Assembly: GCA_030653635.1 (NCBI GenBank)
Contig: JAURYZ010000002.1
Location: forward strand, 1-5,581
Length of the DNA stretch: 5,581 nucleotides
Direction: 5' to 3'
Source: Coriobacteriia bacterium
GTDB lineage: Bacteria; Actinomycetota; Coriobacteriia; Anaerosomatales; JAHIQC01
Numbering within the stretch: position 1 is the first letter of the stretch; each line of letters begins with the position of its first letter. The position numbers and the translations under genes were made by a program. The notes beneath the pieces were generated by a model. The model was not told the origin of the DNA. It ran no database searches and saw only the letters and a program-made list of their open reading frames with translations. This document shows positions 1 through 5,581 of this stretch, one piece after another.

Positions 1-562
1 CATCGAGATGTGCCAAACGCTCTGTGGCTCCGTCATCGTGACGCACATACCCGAGCTGATCTCCGAGAACCTCGGGAACTGGCACCAGCTCAAGAAGTCG
101 CTCGATGAGCTCGAGGAGCTCTGCGCCGGGCTGGGCGTCAGGATCGCGGTCGAGAACCGGCGGCGTGACAAGTTCGACGGCATAGCAGAGCTGTTCGCGG
201 AGTATAGTCCGGATTTCGTCGGCCTGTGTTACGACACAGGACATGGCAATATCGGCGGCAAGGGCCTTGGGCATCTCGACTCGTACAAAGAACGGTTGAT
301 CTCGCTTCACCTGCACGACAACGTCGGCTCACGCGACAAGCACCAGCCCGTCTTCGCCGGTACTGTCGACTGGGAGGAGTTCGCCCGGATAATCGCAGTC
401 TCGCCGTATCGCGAGTTCCTCACACTCGAAACCGACATAAGACACTCTGGCTTCGAGGACGAGGATATGTTCCTTGAGTCTGCCTACCGAGACGGACTCA
501 GGCTGATGGAGATGATCTCCGAAGCGGCTCTCGCCGCGCCGACACTCACCGTGCCGACCTGA
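1..562 (+). CDS. Sugar phosphate isomerase/epimerase-like TIM-barrel protein (5' partial)
   Basis: The reading frame is open from base 2 to the TGA at 560-562, so the ATG at base 8 is probably internal and the N-terminal part lies outside the window. About 186 residues are visible. They look like the C-terminal two thirds of a xylose-isomerase-like TIM barrel (AP endonuclease family 2 fold). Counting from the ATG at base 8, the putative metal ligands fall at barrel-strand ends: Glu49 in AVEN, Asp76 and His79 in CYDTGHGN, His103 in LHLHDN, and Glu141 in TLETD. The stretch around HQPVFAGTVDWEEF (residues 112-125) is the usual loop before the last helices. Such enzymes isomerise or epimerise sugars or cleave C-C bonds of sugar derivatives using a divalent metal, in the cytoplasm. 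The substrate cannot be read from the sequence. It converges on the minus-strand gene at 546-1001, overlapping it by 17 bp, with no terminator visible between them. Confidence 0.85.
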   Translation, partial: IEMCQTLCGSVIVTHIPELISENLGNWHQLKKSLDELEELCAGLGVRIAVENRRRDKFDGIAELFAEYSPDFVGLCYDTGHGNIGGKGLGHLDSYKERLISLHLHDNVGSRDKHQPVFAGTVDWEEFARIIAVSPYREFLTLETDIRHSGFEDEDMFLESAYRDGLRLMEMISEAALAAPTLTVPT

Positions 563-1001
563 AGTGGCGGGGGTTCGTTGCCGCACCGATACCGATCGAA
601 GCGATCTTGCCCGGCTCGTAGACCTCGATCTCGATAGTGCCGAGGCGATCATCGTATGCCTCGAGGAACTCGTCGAGTTCGACGGCCGTGCCGCTTACGG
701 TGAACCGCGTCGCGTCGTCGGTCACGCCGGTATGGATGGTGGGCGGCCCGTCGCCAGAGAACCTCAGCGGGAGCCTGAAGATCATCGTGTTGTCCGGCCT
801 GCCCACGCGGCAGGACACGCCATCGCACACGACATGCGCCCCCACGGGCACCGGCCTGCCGAGGCGGATGCGCAGCTTGTGGATCCAGGTCGCGAACAGG
901 TCAGCTCTATCCGCCTTGATCAGCAGCACGACGATGACTGCGTAGAACATGACCAGCGCTGCATTGACCGGATCGATCCCCTGCGATGCGGTGGCGGTCA
1001 T
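546..1001 (-). CDS. Membrane-anchored protein of unknown function, coupled to catalase
   Basis: A 151-residue protein I do not recognise. Residues about 12-28 ([17 protein letters not shown]) form one hydrophobic segment. It is followed by a basic stretch (HKLRIRLGR, about 41-49) and then a soluble domain of about 100 residues rich in beta-type and acidic sequence, ending in the basic RHFRSAR. This suggests an N-terminal anchor with the positively charged side, and probably the soluble domain, in the cytoplasm. The start is well supported: the ATG at 1001-999 overlaps the catalase TGA at 1000-998 as ATGA, and GAGGTGAG at 1018-1011 sits 9 nt upstream as ribosome binding site. It is therefore expected to be translated with the catalase and to share its regulation. 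The TGA at 548-546 lies inside the end of the convergent plus-strand gene. A role in peroxide defence or haem/catalase handling is only guilt by association. Confidence 0.75.
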   Translation of the reverse strand: MTATASQGIDPVNAALVMFYAVIVVLLIKADRADLFATWIHKLRIRLGRPVPVGAHVVCDGVSCRVGRPDNTMIFRLPLRFSGDGPPTIHTGVTDDATRFTVSGTAVELDEFLEAYDDRLGTIEIEVYEPGKIASIGIGAATNPRHFRSAR

Positions 1002-2467
1002 GCGATCCCGCTCACCTCGCTCATGGGGATGCCGAGTGCCGCAGCGACACCCTCGCCGTAGGCCGAGTCGGCCTTCGCGCAGTTGCCGATGTGGCGGATC
1101 ATGACCTGGCGGGGTGCGTCGCCCATCGCACGAGCGGTGTTCTCGAACAGCACCTGTTGTTGTTCGAGAGACATGAGCCGAAACAGCTTGCCCGGCTGGG
1201 TGTAGTAGTCGTCATCATCCGCGTGGAAATCCCAGTGATCGGCCGCGCCATCGAGCGCCAGAGGCGGCTCCGCAAACTCGGGCTGCTGTTCCCACTCGCC
1301 ATAGCTGTTGGGCTCGTAGTGCAGCGTCGCACCGTGGTTGCCATCGACCCGCATGGCGCCGTCGCGGCTGTACCCGTGGACCGGGCAACGGGGGGCGTTG
1401 ACGGGGATCTGGTGGTGGTTCACGCCCAAACGGTAGCGCTGCGCGTCGCCGTACGAGAAGAGGCGACCCTGCAACATCTTGTCAGGCGAAAACCCGATGC
1501 CCGGCACGATGTTGGCGGGGTTGAACGCAGCCTGCTCGACGTCCGCGAAGTAGTTCTCGGGGTTGCGGTTGAGCTCCATCTCTCCGACCTCTATGAACGG
1601 GTAGTCACCGTGATACCAGACTTTCGAGAGGTCAAAGGGGTTGTAAGGCATCTTGGCAGCGTCAGCCTCCGGCATCACCTGGATCATGAGCTTCCACCTG
1701 GGGAAGTCGCCCTTGTCGATGGCCTCCATCAGATCACGCTGGTGGCTCTCGCGGTCCTTGCCCACGAGATCCTCGGCGTCGGCGTCGGTGAGGTTCTTGA
1801 TGTCCTGTTGGCAGCGCCAGTGGAACTTGACCCAGTGCCGCTCGTTGGCGGCATTGATCATAGAGAAGGTGTGGCTGCCGAACCCGTGCATGTTGCGGTA
1901 GCTCGCCGGGATGCCGCGATCGCTCATGACGATGGTGATCTGGTGCAGCGCCTCAGGCAGCGATGTCCAGAAGTCCCAGTTGTTGCCTGCCGAGCGCAAG
2001 TTGGTGTGGGGGTCACGCTTCACTGCATGGTTGAGGTCGGGGAACTTGAGGGGATCACGCAAGAAGAATACCGGCGTGTTGTTGCCCACGAGGTCCCAGT
2101 TGCCCTCTTCGGTATACATCTTGACGGCAAAACCGCGGATATCGCGCTCGGCATCAGCGGCACCGCGCTCGCCGGCCACCGTCGAGAAGCGCACGAACAG
2201 ATCGGTCTTCTTGCCGATCTCAGAGAACACCCTGGCCCTGGTGTAGGCCGTGATGTCGTTCGTGACGGCGAACGTGCCGAACGCGCCGGATCCCTTCGCG
2301 TGCATACGTCGCTCCGGAATGACCTCCCGGTCGAAGTTCGCGAGTTTTTCGAGGAACCAGACGTCTTGGAGCAGCTGCGGACCCCGCGGGCCGGCGGTCA
2401 TCGAGTTCTGGTTATCGGGCACGGGTGCCCCGAAGTTCGTCGTGAGCTTCTTGTTTGAATCAGCCAT
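998..2467 (-). CDS. katA: Haem catalase, clade 3 (small subunit type)
   Basis: Disproportionates H2O2 to water and oxygen in the cytoplasm, using haem b. The 489-residue length fits small-subunit catalases of about 480-500 residues, and the protein looks complete. The catalytic residues are all present: distal His56 in [13 protein letters not shown], Asn129 in [11 protein letters not shown], and proximal haem-ligand Tyr339 with Arg335 in [15 protein letters not shown]. The spacing His-Asn (73) and His-Tyr (283) equals that of bovine catalase (74, 147, 357). Other family blocks seen are [18 protein letters not shown] (92-109), [19 protein letters not shown] (297-315) and [18 protein letters not shown] (349-366). 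I chose the ATG at 2467-2465 because [13 protein letters not shown] is a typical catalase start and AAGGA lies 9 nt upstream. The open frame extends to 2623, but the extra residues are Arg-rich and overlap perR. It lies 82 nt downstream of perR and its stop overlaps the next start (ATGA). Confidence 0.97.
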   Translation of the reverse strand: MADSNKKLTTNFGAPVPDNQNSMTAGPRGPQLLQDVWFLEKLANFDREVIPERRMHAKGSGAFGTFAVTNDITAYTRARVFSEIGKKTDLFVRFSTVAGERGAADAERDIRGFAVKMYTEEGNWDLVGNNTPVFFLRDPLKFPDLNHAVKRDPHTNLRSAGNNWDFWTSLPEALHQITIVMSDRGIPASYRNMHGFGSHTFSMINAANERHWVKFHWRCQQDIKNLTDADAEDLVGKDRESHQRDLMEAIDKGDFPRWKLMIQVMPEADAAKMPYNPFDLSKVWYHGDYPFIEVGEMELNRNPENYFADVEQAAFNPANIVPGIGFSPDKMLQGRLFSYGDAQRYRLGVNHHQIPVNAPRCPVHGYSRDGAMRVDGNHGATLHYEPNSYGEWEQQPEFAEPPLALDGAADHWDFHADDDDYYTQPGKLFRLMSLEQQQVLFENTARAMGDAPRQVMIRHIGNCAKADSAYGEGVAAALGIPMSEVSGIA

Positions 2468-2476
2468 GAGCCATAT

Positions 2477-2481
2477 TCCTT
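2477..2481 (-). promoter_or_regulatory. Ribosome binding site of the catalase gene
   Basis: On the minus strand this reads AAGGA within GAAAGGAAT, 9 nt before the ATG at 2467. It decides the start against the longer open frame that runs back to 2623. The surrounding 82-nt gap between perR and the catalase (2468-2549) shows no convincing promoter, operator or terminator; a short GTTC-4-GAAC repeat is too weak to call. Cotranscription with perR is therefore the simplest reading. Confidence 0.75.
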
Positions 2482-2549
2482 TCGATCTCGGGTTTCGCCC
2501 TGTTCTTGTGAACTGCGCAACCCTGCCCCTTGATGCTGCGACGCACACG

Positions 2550-3005
2550 CTAGTGACGCGCGCGCCCTTCACACGCCTTGCACACGCCCTTGAACTGGAT
2601 CTCGGTCGACTCGACCGTGCCAAACTCTGTCATCGGCCCCGGTACCCGTATCTCGTCGAGATCGGCCCCCACGACATCACGGACGAGTCCACAACGTATG
2701 CATATGTAGTGATGATGCCCTTGTGTGTTCGCATCGTAGCGCGCCGGACCCGATGTCGCCACGACTCGCCTGACGAGTCCGAGCTCCACCAGCGCCGCGA
2801 GCGTACGATACACCGTGTCGAGCGAGACGGTGGGAACCCGTTCACGCACCCTGGCGTAGATCCGCTCGACGTCAGGATGTTGGTCTGTGCCAGCGATCTC
2901 TCGCACGATCTCCAGGCGCTGATGGGTGAGGCGCAGTCCCTGCACGCGAAGCGCCCCGGTCATCGTCTCGACCCGGTGCGCCGCCTCTTCCTGTGAGACA
3001 CTCAT
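2550..3005 (-). CDS. perR: PerR-type peroxide-sensing repressor (Fur family)
   Basis: A metal-dependent repressor that loses DNA binding when H2O2 oxidises its Fe-binding histidines. The 151-residue protein has the N-terminal Fur winged helix (about 15-85), with recognition helix region [18 protein letters not shown] (61-78), then the C-terminal dimerisation domain. The structural zinc site is complete: Cys102 and Cys105 in CIRC, Cys142 and Cys145 in CKAC. The five ligands of the Bacillus subtilis PerR sensing site (His37, Asp85, His91, His93, Asp104) all have matches at a constant +6 offset: His43, Asp91, His97, His99 and Asp110. Asp rather than Glu at the last position is known to mark peroxide sensors over iron sensors. 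The ATG at 3005-3003 has AGGAG 8 nt upstream; the internal Met15 lacks a good site and would trim the first helix. It ends in TAG at 2552-2550. It likely controls itself, the catalase and the 151-aa protein. Confidence 0.93.
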   Translation of the reverse strand: MSVSQEEAAHRVETMTGALRVQGLRLTHQRLEIVREIAGTDQHPDVERIYARVRERVPTVSLDTVYRTLAALVELGLVRRVVATSGPARYDANTQGHHHYICIRCGLVRDVVGADLDEIRVPGPMTEFGTVESTEIQFKGVCKACEGRARH

Positions 3006-3036
3006 GCGTATAACTCCTAACTAGGAACCATACGCA
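3005..3036 (-). promoter_or_regulatory. Palindrome / RNA hairpin over the perR ribosome binding site
   Basis: On the minus strand this 32-nt element begins with TGCGTAT and ends with ATACGCA, whose final A is the first base of the perR ATG. Inner arms TCCT and AGGA flank a 4-nt centre AGTT. As DNA it is an imperfect palindrome with 24 of 32 positions symmetric. As perR-sense RNA the three inner mismatches on each side become G-U, G-U and U-G wobble pairs, giving one unbroken 14-bp stem with a tetraloop. The perR Shine-Dalgarno AGGAG (3018-3014) lies in the 3' arm, so the fold would hide it. The hsdS stop codon (3023-3021) is at the top of the stem. It could instead be an operator for PerR autoregulation, although it does not resemble the B. 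subtilis Per box. There is no following U-tract, so it is not a standard intrinsic terminator. Confidence 0.6.
3014..3018 (-). promoter_or_regulatory. Ribosome binding site of perR
   Basis: Reads AGGAG on the minus strand, 8 nt before the ATG at 3005. It supports that start over Met15. It is buried in the stem of the hairpin that covers 3005-3036. Confidence 0.8.
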
Positions 3037-4088
3037 ATAGAGTGACCGCAAGGGCTCAGCTTGTCAACCATATGCGGACGGACAACATCGGTCGTGAACC
3101 GGTATACGTTGTACGAGGGGCTCACGAGCCCATCGAACGGCGCCACGCCGGCGGCACCCGCAAACGCCCACATCGTATTCACGACGAGATCGCCCGCTAC
3201 ACATTTCTTGTAGCCCTCGTTCGTCTCCGCCATGAACATGTTCACCGTCTTGGCCGAACGCGCCGTCACACCGGTGATATGCGAAACGGTCAGCAACTCC
3301 TCGCTACCATCGGCGCTACGGTCATCTCGGTTGGACAGAAGATACCGCGCTCGAACGACCTGCCAGTGCGCCGGAACGTCCCCAAGCCAATCGGCCCCCG
3401 AGTCCTTACTCGGCGTGGACACGCCTACTCCGGTCGTGACCGCATGCATGATGAGCGCCGAGCGCCTTTCGGCGAGCAGCTCGATGAAGTGCTACTTCTC
3501 GGCGACGAGTTCATCGACTCGCGCGGTCTCAGCATCGAGATAGTCGGCAATCGTCTTCTGTAGCTCAATCGGTGGCACTGGCAGAAGCGCCCGCAGCATT
3601 GCGTCGAACTTAATGCTTTCGACTGTGGCGCCCTGGTCCCGCCATGCTTTCAGCAAGTCGCTTTGCCATCCCTGGATGAAGTAGACGATGTACCGCATAT
3701 CCCAAGGGGCTCCCACGCCGGGCAGCAGGGCCTTGATGTCCTGGTTGACCGCGCTATCGGTCGCAAGCCGCGAGACAGGCAGCGTGTGCCGCAAGATCCC
3801 CGAACGCATCACAAACACGAGCGCGCCGGCTGGCGCCATTCTCGCGCTACTCGCACCGAGCCCCTCGGGTGTGATCGTCCTTGAAGTCTCGTGCAGGACA
3901 GAACCTCGGACATCCTGCGAGGAAACCCACGGGATGTCTCCGTCCCAGTAGTCCAAGCGCGTCGTATCAGGCGTACCGCCACTCAAGAACGAGCCAGCCT
4001 TGCGGAGCGGGAGAGGCGGCCAGTCGGCCGGCGCCGATACAAGCCACGGCTCATTTGAGACTCTGATGGACGGTGTTAGCTGCATCAC
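3021..4088 (-). pseudogene. hsdS: Type I restriction-modification specificity subunit HsdS, with in-frame amber codon and lost 3' end
   Basis: HsdS carries two target recognition domains (TRDs) that give a type I RM complex its DNA sequence specificity. Visible here: TRD1 (about 18-175, with LSGGTPDTTRLDYWDGDIPWVSS and ending in the LPVPPIELQKTIADYLD block), a central coil (about 176-225), and the start of TRD2 (ADWLGDVPAHWQVVRARYLL, later VSPSYNVYRF). A single TAG at 3494-3492 (codon 199) splits the central coil between AEK and HFIELLAERRSALI. Both sides stay in the same frame and both match the family; CAG to TAG (Gln) is the likely lesion. The 3' end is also wrong: similarity stops near residue 344 and 11 unrelated residues lead to TAG at 3023-3021, so the rest of TRD2 and the final coil are absent (usual length about 400 or more). 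The start is GTG 4088 (GTGA overlap with the upstream stop) or ATG 4085, with GGAG at 4099-4096. Without readthrough it yields a 198-residue half-HsdS; an internal ATG at 3449 could restart the rest. No hsdM or hsdR is in the window. Confidence 0.88.
3492..3494 (-). other. In-frame TAG inside hsdS
   Basis: The minus strand reads GAG AAG TAG CAC TTC, giving Glu-Lys-stop-His-Phe, in the middle of the central coil of HsdS. The frame is otherwise open for 355 codons. It could be a nonsense mutation, a suppressed amber codon, or a sequencing or assembly error. Confidence 0.95.
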
Positions 4089-4846
4089 GCCCCCACTCCG
4101 TACACGTCGCGAAACCTCGCCGCGATCTCCTCGGCGGTTGTGCCGATCTTCAGCTGCTTCGGATCGAAGTTGTCGCCGAATGCCTCGCTCAGGAAGCGAG
4201 CTAGGTCCTCACGGATGGCCTCGGGCAGGGGCACGCGCGTCGCGGGCGGGATGAGCTGCCACAGGCGCACGATGTCGGTCCGATGCTTCTTGATGTCGTC
4301 TGAGTTGACGTGCTCCCCTGCCGCCTTGCGAGCCGTGAGATCAAGCCACGCGCGGGCTTTGAGCAGCACGAGGTGCTCGGCACCGAGTAACGCCAGACCC
4401 TCCACGGTGTGGATGACGCCGCTTCTGACGAACTCGTAGTAGTCGTTGTCGAGCAGGATCGCCGAGAGACTGGTGATCTCTTCGTCGAGGGGAAGCGGCG
4501 TGAAACGGGCGTGTCCCGGCAGCTCAATTCGGTCAGGCCTGCGCGAAAGCAGCTCGATCATCATCGGATACGTTTGGTCGCTCGGCGAGTGGAAGCGGTA
4601 GAAGCACACCTCGCCGGTGCTCTTGGAGCGGTTGCTGTACCCGCCATTCTCGATGAAGTCCTAGAAGACCTCGCCGAACCCCCCGTCCACGGCTTCGACA
4701 AGAAGAACAACGTCGAGATCCTTTGTCGCGCGCGCCTGGAGGCCCGCCTCGCTCAGCAGCACGTCCTCAGCCGCGCCGCCAATCAGCACGTAGTGCTCCT
4801 GGAATGCGGAGAAGTGGTCTCGGAATATGTGCAGTCCTCTCACCAC
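4085..4846 (-). pseudogene. AbiEii-like nucleotidyltransferase (toxin-type) with in-frame amber codon
   Basis: Family members have a MNT-type nucleotidyltransferase fold; AbiEii-type toxins transfer nucleotides to cellular RNA and block growth during phage attack. The N-terminal part shows YVLIGGAAEDVLL (19-31), with the GG motif, and RATKDLDVVL (39-48), with the paired metal-binding Asp43 and Asp45. After the TAG come GGYSNRSKSTG and MMIELLSRRPD (about 95-105; Glu98 may be the third acidic residue), and then LVLLKARAWLDLTARKAAG and DDIKKHRTDIVRL, a C-terminal helical block familiar from this group. The TAG at 4663-4661 is codon 62, between GEVF and DFIENGG; Trp (TGG) or Gln (CAG) is the likely original. 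Total span is 253 codons, in one frame on both sides. The start is GTG 4846 or GTG 4843 (GTGA overlap with the preceding TGA); GGAG at 4858-4855 favours 4846. If the TAG is read as stop, only a 61-residue fragment with the first catalytic motifs remains. Family assignment is by motif memory, not search. Confidence 0.8.
4661..4663 (-). other. In-frame TAG inside the nucleotidyltransferase gene
   Basis: The minus strand reads GTC TTC TAG GAC TTC, giving Val-Phe-stop-Asp-Phe. The residues on both sides belong to the same domain and lie in the same frame, so a single base substitution is enough to explain it. It is the second such amber codon within 1.2 kb. Confidence 0.95.
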
Positions 4847-5581
4847 TCGACGCGCTCCAGCAGCTGTTCAAGCGCGAGGTGCACGCGCTCGTCCTGATCG
4901 TCGCGAAGGGAGAGATAGAGCGACAGCCGATCGACCGAGCGACCGTCGGACAACAACCGCGGATCGTAGGACCAGACCTCTGCGAGATCGCGATCATCGG
5001 CCTCGTCTGCGATGGAGCTGACGCCTTCCGCCTGCGCGATCGAGACGGCGCAGTACCGCATGTCCGGGCCTTGAAGCATCGTGTAATCGCCCAGGGCGCA
5101 TAGGCCGGTCAGAGGCGCGCCGGCAGCTACGCCATGCGGCAGTTCAGAAGCGAGGACTCGCCGCTTGACCGGACTTGAGAGCACGGGCAGCGCACGATCC
5201 CAAACATCTCGTCTTGGGGCAGCGAGTCGAAAGACGCGCTCTTGCCCACTGCGATTGGCCTCGACCAGAACTGCCGCTTCCAGCTCAGAGACCGCGCGGC
5301 TCACCGTCATGACGGCATAGCCAAGGTCAACGGCGGTCGTGCTCTGGCGATACTCTGGCACACTCGGGCCCAGGAGCATCCGCAAGAAGAGCAGTTGCGA
5401 GGCGGGACGCAGTTGCTGGCGCTCCTCACGCGGCGGCGCCCCTTTCGGGCGAAGATCGATGCCTGCTGGCGGGAGATACATCTGGACACCGGGGACGACG
5501 AACGGCACGCCGCGCTCGATGAGCTGACGTCGGGCGTATGCGCTGAGCTGCTCGAGGACAACGACCGCCGAGCCCGAGAAC
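4840..5581 (-). CDS. Winged-helix protein paired with the AbiEii-like nucleotidyltransferase (N-terminus off window)
   Basis: The frame is open from the window edge to the TGA at 4842-4840, so the gene starts beyond base 5581. The GTG at 5508 is unlikely to be the true start because sequence before it (AVVVLEQLSAYARRQLIERG) continues smoothly into VPFVVPGVQMYLPPAGIDLR. About 246 residues are visible. A conserved-looking N-terminal block is followed by a probable winged helix (about 80-120 of the visible part, including DLGYAVMTVSRAVSELEAAVLV and a wing-like SGQERVFRL), then a C-terminal domain of about 120 residues ending in EQLLERVEW. Its stop overlaps the nucleotidyltransferase start, and proteins of this kind are seen beside AbiEii-type genes. 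By analogy with AbiEi it would repress the operon or neutralise the partner, but it could simply be a DNA-binding regulator. It has no internal stop and looks intact as far as visible. Its former partner appears broken. Confidence 0.65.
   Translation of the reverse strand, partial: FSGSAVVVLEQLSAYARRQLIERGVPFVVPGVQMYLPPAGIDLRPKGAPPREERQQLRPASQLLFLRMLLGPSVPEYRQSTTAVDLGYAVMTVSRAVSELEAAVLVEANRSGQERVFRLAAPRRDVWDRALPVLSSPVKRRVLASELPHGVAAGAPLTGLCALGDYTMLQGPDMRYCAVSIAQAEGVSSIADEADDRDLAEVWSYDPRLLSDGRSVDRLSLYLSLRDDQDERVHLALEQLLERVEW

Noticed and set aside
564..1061. A 165-codon plus-strand frame starting just after the isomerase-like gene
   Set aside because: It is antisense to the 151-aa membrane protein, whose ATGA overlap with the catalase and clear membrane segment make it the real gene. 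The plus-strand product is Arg/Asp/His-rich with no recognisable motif.
986..2458. A 490-codon open frame on the plus strand
   Set aside because: It is antisense to the catalase, which has every catalytic residue and family block. The plus-strand translation is a low-complexity Val/Arg/Leu/His-rich product typical of the opposite strand of a high-GC gene.
2468..2623. N-terminal extension of the catalase by 52 codons
   Set aside because: The extra residues are Arg/Ser-rich, overlap perR and match no catalase. The ATG at 2467 has a good ribosome binding site and a typical catalase N-terminus.
2250..2996. A 248-codon plus-strand frame
   Set aside because: It is antisense to the catalase start and to the whole of perR, both of which have well-conserved motifs on the minus strand.
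3038..3067. A TTGACA hexamer (3067-3062, minus strand) as the -35 of a perR promoter
   Set aside because: No convincing -10 lies 16-18 nt downstream; the best candidates (CACTCT, ACTCTA) are poor. The hexamer also encodes part of the HsdS sequence Val-Asp-Lys, so it may be chance.
4085..4609. The C-terminal part of the nucleotidyltransferase as a separate 174-aa gene starting at GTG 4609
   Set aside because: Family-like sequence continues in frame upstream of 4609 back to the TAG at 4663. There is no ribosome binding site of note at 4609, and the part lacks the catalytic GG and DxD motifs.
1..5581. CRISPR arrays, tRNA or rRNA genes, insertion sequences, attachment sites
   Set aside because: No regularly spaced repeats, tRNA-like cloverleaf, transposase motif or terminal inverted repeats were noticed. 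The window is almost fully occupied by coding sequence.

Overview
High-GC bacterial DNA, densely packed. All genes except the first lie on the minus strand. No rRNA, tRNA or other taxonomic marker is present, so the host cannot be named. A PerR-type peroxide sensor next to a clade-3 haem catalase suggests an anaerobic or microaerobic Gram-positive lineage (deep actinobacterial, Firmicutes-like or similar), but this is inference only.

Layout, left to right. (1) 1-562, plus strand: 3' part of a sugar phosphate isomerase/epimerase-like TIM-barrel gene, cut by the window edge. (2) 546-1001, minus: a 151-aa protein of unknown function with one N-terminal membrane segment. Its start is fused to the catalase stop by an ATGA overlap, and its end overlaps the convergent plus-strand gene by 17 bp. 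(3) 998-2467, minus: an intact 489-aa catalase. (4) 2550-3005, minus: an intact PerR with all metal-sensing ligands. (5) 3005-3036: a 32-bp imperfect palindrome covering the perR ribosome binding site. It folds as an uninterrupted 14-bp stem only in the perR-sense RNA. (6) 3021-4088, minus: hsdS, the DNA-specificity subunit of a type I restriction-modification system. It is broken by one in-frame TAG and is missing its 3' end. (7) 4085-4846, minus: an AbiEii-like nucleotidyltransferase, also broken by one in-frame TAG. (8) 4840-5581, minus: a winged-helix partner protein that runs off the window edge.

The right half is a defence-type operon fragment. Winged-helix protein, nucleotidyltransferase and hsdS are joined by start/stop overlaps, as in type I RM operons that carry an embedded AbiE-like pair. 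Two adjacent genes each carry a single TAG in an otherwise clean frame. The economical explanation is decay, with hsdS also truncated at its 3' end, but amber readthrough should be excluded. The left half is a peroxide-defence operon in which PerR is expected to repress the catalase and the coupled membrane protein until H2O2 oxidises it. The hsdS truncation has placed these two modules head to tail, with the hsdS stop codon inside the hairpin in front of perR.
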